64,000 bases of DNA, from the NCBI RefSeq assembly GCF_021272185.1, contig NZ_JAJSEC010000001.1, forward strand, positions 744,001 to 808,000, written 5' to 3'. This stretch comes from Roseivivax sp. GX 12232. Lineage in GTDB: Bacteria > Pseudomonadota > Alphaproteobacteria > Rhodobacterales > Rhodobacteraceae. The notes under the pieces were generated by a model. The model ran no database searches. It was not told the origin of the DNA and saw only the letters and a program-made list of their open reading frames with translations. This document shows positions 25,367 through 35,428 of this stretch, one piece after another. A program made the translations under genes and the position numbers. Within the stretch, counting starts at the first letter, position 1, and every line of letters begins with the position of its first letter.

Positions 25367-26206
25367 ATGCGACTGATTTTTGGACTTGTCCTGATCGCGG
25401 GCATCGGCCTGGCGGGCTTCGCCGTCTACATGGCGCAGACCTATATCGGCGCCTATGAGACCGCCCTGAAGGAAGAGCGCGCCAAGCAGAAAGAGGCGGT
25501 CGACACCCAGACCATCTATGTCGCCGCCAAGCCGCTCGCCTACGGGCAGACCATCACCCCCAAGGACGTGAAGCTCGTGCAATGGCCGACCGAGGCCCTG
25601 CCCGAGGGCTTCTTCGACGAAGAAAACCCGCTGCTGGCCGAGGGCATGGACCCCCGCGTGGTGCTGCGCCAGATCGAGACCAACGAAGCGGTCATGGCCA
25701 TCAAGGTCTCTGAGCCCGGCGGCGACGCGGGCATCACCTCGCGGCTCGAGAAGGGCATGCGCGCCTTCGCCATCAAGGTCGACGTGGCCTCGGGCGTCTC
25801 GGGCTTCCTGCGTCCCGGCGACCGCGTGGACATTTACTGGACCGGCCGCATCAACAACGACGACGTGACCAAGCTGATCCAGACCGGGATCGAGCTGATC
25901 GCCATCGACCAGAGCGCCAATGCCGACAACGCCAACGGCGCGACCATCGCCCGCACGGTGACCGTCGCCGCCCGCCCCCAGCAGGTCGCGGCGCTGGCCC
26001 AGGCGCAGTCGACGGGTGATCTGTCGCTCTCGCTCATGGCCTCGGACGACACCACCATCGCCGAGGCGATCGAGGTCGACCAGCGGTCGCTCCTCGGCCT
26101 GGAGAAGCGCGAGCCCAAGGCCGCCGCCGCCACGCCCGAGGTCTGCACCATCCGCACCCGCAAGGGCTCCGAGGTCGTGCAGATCCCGATCCCCTGCACA
26201 AACTGA
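25367..26206 (+). CDS. cpaB: Flp pilus assembly protein CpaB (RcpC)
   Basis: A 279-residue periplasmic protein of the Tad secretion channel. It has an N-terminal membrane helix (residues 3-24), an SAF domain (VAAKPLAYGQTITPKDVKLVQWP), and the RcpC/CpaB middle domain (GMRAFAIKVDVASGVSGFLRPGDRVDIYW). The C-terminus has two cysteines (VCTIRTRKG...PIPCTN) that may pair. CpaB works with the secretin CpaC, which follows after a terminator and about 200 bases. Confidence 0.93.
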   Translation: MRLIFGLVLIAGIGLAGFAVYMAQTYIGAYETALKEERAKQKEAVDTQTIYVAAKPLAYGQTITPKDVKLVQWPTEALPEGFFDEENPLLAEGMDPRVVLRQIETNEAVMAIKVSEPGGDAGITSRLEKGMRAFAIKVDVASGVSGFLRPGDRVDIYWTGRINNDDVTKLIQTGIELIAIDQSANADNANGATIARTVTVAARPQQVAALAQAQSTGDLSLSLMASDDTTIAEAIEVDQRSLLGLEKREPKAAAATPEVCTIRTRKGSEVVQIPIPCTN

Positions 26207-26227
26207 CCTGATATCAACACCTTGGAA

Positions 26228-26254
26228 GCGGCGCCCCGGCGGGGCGCCGTTTCT
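26228..26254 (+). terminator. Terminator after cpaB
   Basis: GGCGCCCC-GGC-GGGGCGCC followed by GTTTCTCT. It separates the pilin-cpaB unit from cpaC, which therefore probably has its own promoter in 26255-26411. Confidence 0.7.
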
Positions 26255-26411
26255 CTGTGCGGGCCCGGGCCAGGTGCATGTTGCCGGCGTCCCACATGAA
26301 AAGCGCCGCGAAAGTGGTTGATTCTTGCAAAAAATCGATTTCTCGCACAGGGTTTTGCCGAAGGCGGGCGCAAGACCTGCGGCATGAGGCGTGATCGGAA
26401 AGGCAGGTCAC

Positions 26412-27827
26412 ATGAACATCGACGGAATTCTGCGGGCGGTCCTCCTGGGGGTCGTCCTTGGCGGCGCACCGGCATTGGCGCCCCAGGCCGAGGCCGAGTC
26501 CCTGCGCGTGGTGCGCGGCGGCGTCGGCTCGATTCTTCCCGTTGCGATGAACCGCGCGGTTGTTGTCGAAAGCGGCACACCCTTTGCCGAGCTTTCGATC
26601 GCGAACCCGGGCATCGCCGACATCTCTTCGCTCTCGGACCGCACGATCTACGTGCTGGGCAAGGCACCCGGCACCACGACGCTGTCGATGTTCGACGCCG
26701 AGGGCCAGCTCATCGCCAATGTCGACGTGCGGGTCTCGGCCGATATCTCCGAATTCAAGGAACGGCTGAAGCAGATCCTCCCCGACGAGCCCATCGAGGT
26801 GCGCACGGCCAATGACGGCATCGTCATGTCGGGCACCGTCAGCTCGGTACAATCGCTCGACCGGGCACTGAGCCTCGCCGAACGCTATGCGCCCGAGCGC
26901 GTGTCGAACCTCATGCAGGTCGGCGGCGTCCAGCAGGTCATGCTGAAGGTCCGTTTCGCCGAGATGCAGCGCTCGGTCTCCAAGGCCCTGCGCTCTTCGG
27001 TGAACATCGCCGGCGATCTTCTCGGCGGCGAGGCCGGACAGGTCACCACCGGCAGCTATCTCAGCACCAATCCGTCGACCGGGGCCGTGCCGCTCGATGC
27101 CTCGACCGCAGGGGCTTCGATTCTGAACTTCGACGTCGGCGGGCTGGAGATCGGCATCCTGCTCGAGGCGCTCGAGACCAAGGGCATGGTGCGGATGCTG
27201 GCCGAGCCGAACCTGACCGCGCTTTCGGGGCAGGAAGCCTCCTTCCTCGCAGGCGGGGAATACCCGGTGCCGGTCAACAGCGGCGACGAGCAGGTGACGG
27301 TCGAGTTCAAGCCCTTCGGCATCCAGCTCGATTTCGTGCCCCGCGTCGTCGACGGCAAGATCATCAACCTCGAGCTGTCGACCACGGTCTCGGCCATCGA
27401 CAGCTCCTCGGGCATCGAGCTGAACAACATCTCGATCGACGGTTTCTCCACCCGCAGCGCCGCGACCACGGTCGAGCTGGCCGACGGCGAGAGCTTCGCC
27501 ATCGCGGGCCTCCTGCAGGACGACTTCCGCGACAACAGCTCGCAGCTGCCCTGGATCGGAGATGTACCCGTCCTTGGCGCGCTTTTCCGCAGCGCCGAAT
27601 ACACCCGCGAGCAGTCGGAGCTGGTGATCATCGTCACCCCGCATCTCGTCACGCCCACGCGCGGCGAGGCGCTGGCCCTGCCCACCGACCGGGTGCGGCC
27701 GCCGACCGAGCGCGACCTCTTCCTCTTCGGCAACACCCAGGCGCCCGGCCCCCGGGCCCAACGCGGCGCCGCGGGCGAGGTCGCCACGCAGGATTTCAAC
27801 GGCTCCTACGGCTACGTGATGGACTGA
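26412..27827 (+). CDS. cpaC: Flp pilus secretin CpaC (RcpA)
   Basis: The outer-membrane secretin of the Tad system, 471 residues, with signal peptide (to about residue 28). The N-terminal pilus-specific domain shows LPVAMNRAVVVES and a BON-like repeat region near VMSGTVSSVQSLDRALSLAERYAP. The C-terminal secretin domain includes LEALETKGMVRMLAEPNLTALSGQEASFLAGGEYPVPV and ELVIIVTPHLVTP. Start at 26412 gives MNIDGILRAVLLG. The OmpA-like lipoprotein follows after four bases. Confidence 0.94.
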   Translation: MNIDGILRAVLLGVVLGGAPALAPQAEAESLRVVRGGVGSILPVAMNRAVVVESGTPFAELSIANPGIADISSLSDRTIYVLGKAPGTTTLSMFDAEGQLIANVDVRVSADISEFKERLKQILPDEPIEVRTANDGIVMSGTVSSVQSLDRALSLAERYAPERVSNLMQVGGVQQVMLKVRFAEMQRSVSKALRSSVNIAGDLLGGEAGQVTTGSYLSTNPSTGAVPLDASTAGASILNFDVGGLEIGILLEALETKGMVRMLAEPNLTALSGQEASFLAGGEYPVPVNSGDEQVTVEFKPFGIQLDFVPRVVDGKIINLELSTTVSAIDSSSGIELNNISIDGFSTRSAATTVELADGESFAIAGLLQDDFRDNSSQLPWIGDVPVLGALFRSAEYTREQSELVIIVTPHLVTPTRGEALALPTDRVRPPTERDLFLFGNTQAPGPRAQRGAAGEVATQDFNGSYGYVMD

Positions 27828-27831
27828 GGCG

Positions 27832-28527
27832 ATGACCAAGCGACACTCCCCGACCCGCCGCCCCGCCACCCTGGCGCTTTGCCTCGGCGCCGCCGCCATC
27901 CTGGCGGGCTGCGCCAACGAGGCGGGCCTCTCGGTCACCGGCGGCTTCAACCGCGAGGCCGGATCGGTCATCGACCGGGGCGACTTCGGGGCCGCGACCA
28001 AGAACAACATCGCGGTGCTCTCGGGCGAGAAGAGCTACACCATCAGCCTGGCCCGGCGCTTCGACGCCGAGGTGCCCTCGACCGTCAACTTCGCCTTCAA
28101 CTCCGCGCGCCTGGAACCCGGCGCGCGCGAGATCCTGCGTCGCCAGGCGGCCTGGATCCGGCAGTTCCCCGAAGTCCGCTTCCGGGTCTTCGGCCATACC
28201 GACCTCGTGGGCTCGGACGCCTACAACAAGCGGCTGGGCCTCGCCCGGGCGCAGGCGGTGGTGCAATACCTCGGCAGCCAGGGCATCTCGCTCGACCGGC
28301 TCGAGGCGGTGGTCTCCTTCGGCGAGACCCAGCCGCTGATCGCCACCCAGAACCGCGAGCGGCGCAACCGCCGCACGGTGACCGAGGTCTCGGGCTTCGT
28401 GCAGGGCCACCAGAACGTGCTCGACGGCAAATACGCCCAGATTATCTACCGCGAATACGTCAACTCCGCGGAGCCGACCTCGACGCTGAACGCCAGCAGC
28501 TCGCTGGGCGAAGCCTCCGGCGAGTGA
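27832..28527 (+). CDS. OmpA-family lipoprotein of the Tad locus
   Basis: A 231-residue lipoprotein with lipobox LAGC at 25-28 and a C-terminal OmpA peptidoglycan-binding domain (VNFAFNSARLEPGAREIL, RFRVFGHTDLVGSDAYNKRLGLARAQAV, NRERRNRRTVTEV). It stands where other Tad loci have CpaD/RcpB, between the secretin and CpaE, and so may help to hold the secretin at the outer membrane; that role is inferred from position. A terminator follows 15 bases after the stop. Confidence 0.9.
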   Translation: MTKRHSPTRRPATLALCLGAAAILAGCANEAGLSVTGGFNREAGSVIDRGDFGAATKNNIAVLSGEKSYTISLARRFDAEVPSTVNFAFNSARLEPGAREILRRQAAWIRQFPEVRFRVFGHTDLVGSDAYNKRLGLARAQAVVQYLGSQGISLDRLEAVVSFGETQPLIATQNRERRNRRTVTEVSGFVQGHQNVLDGKYAQIIYREYVNSAEPTSTLNASSSLGEASGE

Positions 28528-28542
28528 GCTGACCGTCAGCGG

Positions 28543-28565
28543 AAACCGTACAATTACGGTTTTTT
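28543..28565 (+). terminator. Rho-independent terminator inside the Tad locus
   Basis: AAACCGTA-CAAT-TACGGTTT followed by a run of T, directly after the OmpA-like gene. It separates cpaC-ompA from cpaE and the genes after it. Confidence 0.8.
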
Positions 28566-28720
28566 CGTCCAAATGTTGCCGCCTTTGAATGTGACTTTCG
28601 CTGGATACCGACAGGTGTCCGCGGGCGTGAGCGCCGGTGCGGCACCGGCGCCGGAGGGACGCGGCGGGCCAGGGCCCGCGCTCACCCGCCGCCGCCCGAC
28701 AGGCAAAGGATGCGAGGCAG

Positions 28721-29971
28721 ATGAGCACCGTGACCGACGAAAGCGCAGAGGGCGCGCCGATTCGCGCCTGCACGATCAGCCGCGACGTGCAGTTGTTCGA
28801 TCTGCTGATCGAGGACATGGAATCGCTCCTGGGCGAGGCCTGGGGGGATCTGAGCTTCGACGAGGCGCTGACCTTCCTGGGCCAGCCCGACGCCGAGGGC
28901 CTGGAGTTCGTCGCCATCGCGCTCGACCAGAGCGACGAGGACCAGATCGACCGGATCGTCTCGATCATCACCACCGCCAAGGCGCGCCGCATCAAGGTCG
29001 TGCTGATCGCCGAGGACGTCTCGCCGGCGGTGCTGCACCGGATGCTGAAGAACGGCGGGGACGAGTTCGTCCCCTACCCGCTCCCCGAGGGCGAGCTGGC
29101 CGCCGCCGTGGAGCGGATGCGCCGCCCCGCGCCCGCGCCCGCCAGCGCCGCGCAGCCTGACGCCGAGGGCGTGAAGCTCGCCTCGGAAGGCGACGGCGTG
29201 CTGATCGCGGTGCAGGGCATGGCCGGCGGCGTCGGCGCCACCACCTTCGCTGTCAACCTCGCCTGGGAACTGGCCACGGTCGAGAAGGACAAGACCAAGT
29301 CGCCGCGCGTCTGCCTGATCGACCTCGGCCTGCAGTTCGGCTCGGTCGCCACCTATCTCGACCTGCCCCGCAAGGAGACCGTGGTCGAGCTTCTGGCCGA
29401 CATGAGCTCCTTCGACGAGGAGACCTTCGCCCAGGCGCTGCAAAGCTACGAGGACCGGCTCGACGTCTTCACCGCGCCCTCGGACCTGCTGCCGCTCGAC
29501 ATGATCGGGCCGGACGACGTGACGCTGCTGCTCGACGTGGCGCGCAATCACTACGACTACGTGATCGTCGACATGCCCTCGCCGGTGCTGGTCTGGTCGG
29601 AAACCGTGCTGCAGGCCGCCCAGGTCTATTTCGCGCTGACCGAGCTCGACATGCGCTCGGCGCAGAACACGCTCCGGCTGAAGCGCGCGCTGCAATCCGA
29701 GGACCTGCCCTTCGAGAAACTGCGCTTCGTGCTGAACCACGCGCCGAAGTTCACCGACCTGCAGGGCAAGAGCCGCGCGCGGCGCATGGCCGAGAGCCTG
29801 GAGATCGCGCTCGACCTGCAGCTGCCCGACGGCGGCAAGCAGGTCAGCCAGTGTTGCGATCATGGCATCCCCATGGGTCTTCAGGCCGCGAAGAACCCGC
29901 TTCGCCGCGAAATCGCCAAGGTTGCCCAGTCTCTTCACCAGATCGGCCAGAGCGCGGCAGAAGCCGCCTGA
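28721..29971 (+). CDS. cpaE: Tad pilus localisation ATPase CpaE (TadZ)
   Basis: A 416-residue MinD/ParA-type protein that places the Tad machine in the cell. An N-terminal receiver-like domain (about 1-140) precedes the ATPase with a deviant Walker A loop AGGVGATTFAVNLA, the Walker A' stretch VCLIDLGLQFGSVATYLDL and Walker B YVIVDMPSP. The start at 28721 (MSTVTDESAEG) is used because the longer frame is Arg-rich and lacks a ribosome site. cpaF follows 15 bases later. Confidence 0.93.
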   Translation: MSTVTDESAEGAPIRACTISRDVQLFDLLIEDMESLLGEAWGDLSFDEALTFLGQPDAEGLEFVAIALDQSDEDQIDRIVSIITTAKARRIKVVLIAEDVSPAVLHRMLKNGGDEFVPYPLPEGELAAAVERMRRPAPAPASAAQPDAEGVKLASEGDGVLIAVQGMAGGVGATTFAVNLAWELATVEKDKTKSPRVCLIDLGLQFGSVATYLDLPRKETVVELLADMSSFDEETFAQALQSYEDRLDVFTAPSDLLPLDMIGPDDVTLLLDVARNHYDYVIVDMPSPVLVWSETVLQAAQVYFALTELDMRSAQNTLRLKRALQSEDLPFEKLRFVLNHAPKFTDLQGKSRARRMAESLEIALDLQLPDGGKQVSQCCDHGIPMGLQAAKNPLRREIAKVAQSLHQIGQSAAEAA

Positions 29972-29986
29972 GTGTGAGAAAAGCAC

Positions 29987-31417
<1,431 letters not shown>

Positions 31418-31422
31418 GTGCC

Positions 31423-32388
31423 ATGTTGAGTGCCGAGTACATCATTTACGGAGCGATTTTCCTGGGCGTGATCGTGCTGGTCGAGGGCATCTACCTGGTG
31501 GCCTTCGGCAAGTCGATCAGCCTCAACAACCGGGTCAACCGCCGTCTGCAGATGCTCGACAAGGGCGAACGCCGCGAAGAGGTGCTCGCCAAGCTCCGCA
31601 AGGAGATGGACCAGCACCTCGAGGGCGCGGGCATCCCGCTCTATTCCCTGCTCGCCGACCGGGCGCAGAAGGCCGCCATCGCCTTCACTCCGAACCAGCT
31701 GCTGGGGATCATGGCGCTGGTCTGCGCGGCGGCCTTCCTGGGCCTGACCATGATGACCGAGACCGGCATGGCGGTGCGGGTGGTGCTGGCCCTGGGCTTC
31801 GGCATCGGCGGCGTGTTCTTCTGGGTCAACTCCAAGGCCAAGAAGCGCCTCGACATGATCGAGGAACAGCTGCCCGACGCCATCGAGCTCATGGTGCGCT
31901 CCCTGCGCGTGGGCCATCCCTTCTCCTCGGCGATCTCCATCGTCTCGAAGGAAATCCAGGACCCGCTGGCGACCGAGTTCGGCGTCATCGCCGACGAAAG
32001 CACCTATGGCCGCGACATCGGCGAGGCGCTGAAGCACATGGCCGAACGGCTCGACATGCAGGACCTTCGGTTCCTCGCCGTGGCGGTGACCATCCAGCAG
32101 CAATCGGGCGGCAACCTGGCCGAGATCCTCGAGGGGCTCTCCAAGGTGATCCGCGCCCGCTTCCGGCTGTTCCGCCGGGTCAAGGCGATCACCGCCGAGG
32201 CGCAGTGGTCGGGCAAGTTCCTCTCGGGCTTCCCGGTGGCGGCGCTGATCTTCATCCAGGTCTCCAAGCCCGACTACTACGACGGGGTGATCGACCACCC
32301 GCTGTTCATCCCCGCCTGCTTCGCGGTGGCGATCTTCCTCATCGCCAACCTGCTGGTCATGCGGATGCTCGTGAACATCAAGGTCTGA
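31423..32388 (+). CDS. tadB: Tad inner-membrane platform protein TadB
   Basis: One of the two GspF-like membrane proteins of the Tad machine, 321 residues. Hydrophobic helices are at about 5-25, 90-135 and two near the C-terminus (about 265-315). The T2SSF domain shows LPDAIELMVRSLRVGHPFSSAISIV and VAVTIQQQSGGNLAEILEGL. The ATG at 31423 lies eight bases after GGAG; a GTG three codons upstream overlapping the cpaF stop is the alternative. tadC follows ten bases after. Confidence 0.94.
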   Translation: MLSAEYIIYGAIFLGVIVLVEGIYLVAFGKSISLNNRVNRRLQMLDKGERREEVLAKLRKEMDQHLEGAGIPLYSLLADRAQKAAIAFTPNQLLGIMALVCAAAFLGLTMMTETGMAVRVVLALGFGIGGVFFWVNSKAKKRLDMIEEQLPDAIELMVRSLRVGHPFSSAISIVSKEIQDPLATEFGVIADESTYGRDIGEALKHMAERLDMQDLRFLAVAVTIQQQSGGNLAEILEGLSKVIRARFRLFRRVKAITAEAQWSGKFLSGFPVAALIFIQVSKPDYYDGVIDHPLFIPACFAVAIFLIANLLVMRMLVNIKV

Positions 32389-32398
32389 GGGGGGCGGC

Positions 32399-33370
32399 AT
32401 GCAGATCATCGACAGCCTCAACGCCTATCTGACCGAGCTTCTCGGGCCGGCCGGACCGCTCTTCGCGGTGGCGGGGCTGGGCCTTCTGCTGCTGCTCATC
32501 GCGATCCCGCTGATGCTCTCGCAGAAGCCCGACCCGATGGACAAGCTGCGCCAGCCCGAGCGCAACAAGCGCGCCGAGACCGGCGCCAAGGCGGTGCTGC
32601 GCGAGAAGGCCAAGAACGACAAGCTGAACCGCTACGCGCAGTTCCTCGAGCCCAAGAACGAGCAGGAGTTCAGCTCGGTCCGGCTGAAGCTGATGCAGGC
32701 AGGCTACGGCTCCAAGGAGGCGGTGCGCTACTACTACTTCCTGCAGGCCGCGCTGGGCATCATCGGGCTGGGCCTCGGCACGCTTTACTACCTCTTCGCG
32801 CTCGGCGATGCGGCCACCACGCAGGACATGATGCTCTATGTCCTGGGCCCCGGCGCGGCAGGCTACTACTTCCCGAAATACTGGGTCACGCGCCGCGCCG
32901 CCGAGCGCAAGGAGCAGATCCAGGACGGCTTCCCCGACGCGCTCGACATGATGCTGGTCTGCGTCGAGGCCGGCCAGTCGATGGACCAGTCGATCGTGCG
33001 GATCTCCAAGGAGCTTCGGGCCTCCTACCCCTTCCTTGCCGACGAGTTCCAGCTCGTGAGCTACGAGATGAAGGCCGGCAAGGACAAGACCGCGGTCCTC
33101 AACGACATGTCCGAGCGCTGCGGCGTGCAGGACGTCTCCTCCTTCGTGACCGTGCTGAACCAGAGCCAGACCTTCGGCACCTCGATCGCCGATGCGCTCC
33201 GGGTCTATGCCTCGGAGATGCGGGACAAGCGGGTGATGCGCGCCGAGGAGAAGGCAAACAAGTTGCCGACCAAGATGACATTGACCACAATGATGCTGAC
33301 CGTGCCGCCGCTGCTCATCATCCTTGTCGGGCCCTCGGCGGTGAACATCATGAACATGTCGGGGAACTGA
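32399..33370 (+). CDS. tadC: Tad inner-membrane platform protein TadC
   Basis: The second GspF-like component, 323 residues. There is an N-terminal membrane helix (residues 18-40), a cytosolic basic linker (KPDPMDKLRQPERNKR), central helices, and the conserved FPDALDMMLVCVEAGQSMDQSI and RAEEKANKLPTKMTLTTMMLTVPPLLIILVGPS near the C-terminus. TadB and TadC together form the base of the pilus machine. The TPR lipoprotein gene follows three bases later. Confidence 0.94.
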   Translation: MQIIDSLNAYLTELLGPAGPLFAVAGLGLLLLLIAIPLMLSQKPDPMDKLRQPERNKRAETGAKAVLREKAKNDKLNRYAQFLEPKNEQEFSSVRLKLMQAGYGSKEAVRYYYFLQAALGIIGLGLGTLYYLFALGDAATTQDMMLYVLGPGAAGYYFPKYWVTRRAAERKEQIQDGFPDALDMMLVCVEAGQSMDQSIVRISKELRASYPFLADEFQLVSYEMKAGKDKTAVLNDMSERCGVQDVSSFVTVLNQSQTFGTSIADALRVYASEMRDKRVMRAEEKANKLPTKMTLTTMMLTVPPLLIILVGPSAVNIMNMSGN

Positions 33371-33373
33371 CCC

Positions 33374-33946
33374 ATGTCCCTTCCCCTCGCGGGGACGCTG
33401 ACAGCACTGAGCCTGGGCCTGGCGCTCGCGGGCTGTTCCGGGGACACCGGGATGCCGCCCGAGGGGCAGCTTTTCGCGCCCGAGATCGACCCCGAGGGCA
33501 CCTCGGTCGACGGGCTGATCGTCGGCCACCGCCTGATGGACAACGACGAGCCCGAGCTGGCGCTCGAGGCCTATACCCGCGCCGCGGCGACCCGCGGCCT
33601 CACCCTCGAGGTGCTGACCGCGCTTGGCTCGGCCAACCTGGCGCTGGGGCGGCTGAACCAGGCCGAGGCGCTCCTGCGCGAGGCGGTGGACCGCGACGGC
33701 GCGGCGCCCGAGGCCTGGAACAACCTTGGCGTGGTGCTGATGGAATTGGGCAAGACCGCCGAGGCCTCCGAGGTCTTCCGCCGGGCCTTCGCGCTCGACG
33801 ATGGCCGGAATGACTCAATCCGCGACAATCTCCGCTTGGCGCTCGCAAAAATGAGCGATCCGGTCTATGCTGAGGCCAATGAAGAAGAATTCAAGCTCGT
33901 GCGGAGGGGCCAGGGCGACTTCCTGATCACCGAAGGCGGGCCGTGA
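33374..33946 (+). CDS. tadD: TPR lipoprotein of the Tad locus (TadD-like)
   Basis: A 190-residue lipoprotein with lipobox LAGC (18-21) and about three tetratricopeptide repeats, for example AYTRAAATRGLTLEVLTALGSA and WNNLGVVLMELGKTAEASEVFRRAFALD. TadD proteins are pilotin-like lipoproteins needed for Flp pili. It begins three bases after tadC. The second TPR lipoprotein gene follows after 27 bases, so the role may be shared between the two. Confidence 0.85.
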   Translation: MSLPLAGTLTALSLGLALAGCSGDTGMPPEGQLFAPEIDPEGTSVDGLIVGHRLMDNDEPELALEAYTRAAATRGLTLEVLTALGSANLALGRLNQAEALLREAVDRDGAAPEAWNNLGVVLMELGKTAEASEVFRRAFALDDGRNDSIRDNLRLALAKMSDPVYAEANEEEFKLVRRGQGDFLITEGGP

Positions 33947-33973
33947 GGCAGAAGCAGGACAAGGACGCAGCAA

Positions 33974-34822
33974 ATGCGCCACTCCCCCCTTATCGCCCTC
34001 TGCACCGCAGGGGCCTTCGTGCTGTCCGCATGTGACAAGAACGAAGCGCAGACCGTCGACCGCAACTTCCAGGGCGTGAACGCCATCGACGGCACCGGGC
34101 TCAACGACGTCATGCTGACGGTGGCCGACCCCAACGAGTCCGTGAACTACTTCCGCCGCGCCACCTCGGAGGCGCCCGAGAAGATCGAGCACCGCCGCGG
34201 CCTCGCGAAATCGCTGATCCGCGCCAAGCGCGTGCCCGAGGGCGTCGCCGCCTGGAAGCGCGTGGTCGACCACGAGGAGGCCACCAACGAGGACGCCGTG
34301 GGTTTCGCCGACGCGCTGATCCGCTCGGGCGACTGGGAACGCGCCGAGGCCACGCTGAACGCCATCCCCCCGACCCATGAGACCTTCGAGCGCTACAAGC
34401 TCGAAGCCATGGTCGCCGATGTGAACGAGGACTGGGACAAGGCCGACAGCTTCTACGAGATCGCCCTGGGGCTGACCACCAAGCCCGCCGGGGTGATGAA
34501 CAACTGGGGCTATTCCAAGCTCACCCGCGGCGAATACGCCGAGGCCGAACGGCTCTTCGCCGACGCCATCCGGCAGGACCAGTCGCTCTTCACCGCGAAG
34601 AACAACCTGATGCTGGCCCGGGCCGCGCGCGGCGACTACACGCTGCCGGTGATCCCGATGAGCCAGATCGAACGCGCCGAACTCTTGCACACCATGGCGC
34701 TGGCGGCGGTGAAGAAAGGCGATGTGGAGACCGGCAAGGCGCTTCTGCGCAGCGCCATCGAGACCCATCCGCAGCACTTCGAGGCCGCGGCTGTCAGCCT
34801 CGAAGCGCTCGAGACCTCCTGA
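33974..34822 (+). CDS. Second TPR lipoprotein of the Tad locus
   Basis: A 282-residue predicted lipoprotein (MRHSPLIALCTAGAFVLSAC, lipobox LSAC at 17-20) with TPR-like helical repeats across about 55-270 (VNYFRRATSEAPEKIEHRRGLAKSL, NNWGYSKLTRGEYAEAERLFADAI). It is longer than the previous one, and the two are not obvious duplicates in their N-termini. It probably acts as a scaffold for the Tad channel in the periplasm. The peptidase gene starts 13 bases later. Confidence 0.85.
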   Translation: MRHSPLIALCTAGAFVLSACDKNEAQTVDRNFQGVNAIDGTGLNDVMLTVADPNESVNYFRRATSEAPEKIEHRRGLAKSLIRAKRVPEGVAAWKRVVDHEEATNEDAVGFADALIRSGDWERAEATLNAIPPTHETFERYKLEAMVADVNEDWDKADSFYEIALGLTTKPAGVMNNWGYSKLTRGEYAEAERLFADAIRQDQSLFTAKNNLMLARAARGDYTLPVIPMSQIERAELLHTMALAAVKKGDVETGKALLRSAIETHPQHFEAAAVSLEALETS

Positions 34823-34835
34823 GCGGGGGCGGCGG

Positions 34836-35330
34836 GTGAACCTCTCGGCCTGGGCGGCGCTCTGGTTCCTGCCCTTCGTGCTGCCGATCTGCGCTTACGT
34901 GGTCTTCACCGACCTGTCGCGGATGAAGATCACCAACCGCGCGGTTCTGGCGCTGGTCCTGGTCTATGCGCTTGTCGGCGCGCTGGTCCTGCCCTTCGAG
35001 ACCTACCTCTGGCGCTACCTGCACCTGGGCCTGGCCCTGGCGGCGGGCATCGCGCTCAATGCCGCGGGCGTGCTGGGCGCGGGCGACGCGAAGTTCGCCG
35101 CCGCCGCAGCACCCTTCCTGCATCCCGGCGACCTGGTGCTGGTCTTCGCGCTTCTCACCGGGCTCATGCTGGCCGCCTTGGCCGCCCATCGCATCGCCCG
35201 GGCAAGCCCCCTGCGCCGCCTCGCCCCGGACTGGGAGAGCTGGACCGCCAAGGGGCGCTTCCCCATGGGCCTCGCGCTCGGCCCGGCGCTCGCGACCTAC
35301 CTGGCGCTCGGCGCGCTCTACGGCGCCTGA
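34836..35330 (+). CDS. cpaA: A24-type prepilin peptidase of the Tad locus (CpaA/TadV)
   Basis: A 164-residue inner-membrane aspartic peptidase that cleaves the Flp prepilins after the conserved Gly. The two catalytic aspartates are in VVFTDLSRMKITN and in the GxGD motif LGAGDAKF; about six hydrophobic helices are visible. The gene starts at GTG 34836, 13 bases after the preceding stop. It lacks the N-methylation domain, as is usual for Tad peptidases. Confidence 0.9.
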   Translation: MNLSAWAALWFLPFVLPICAYVVFTDLSRMKITNRAVLALVLVYALVGALVLPFETYLWRYLHLGLALAAGIALNAAGVLGAGDAKFAAAAAPFLHPGDLVLVFALLTGLMLAALAAHRIARASPLRRLAPDWESWTAKGRFPMGLALGPALATYLALGALYGA

Positions 35331-35428
35331 GGCGCCTTCGCGCAAATTCCAAAGCCCGGCCCAACACTCGCCACAAAGCTCTGGTGTCTTGAGCGCAAAG
35401 AAACGACCGGGCGAAAGGGACCGCCGCG

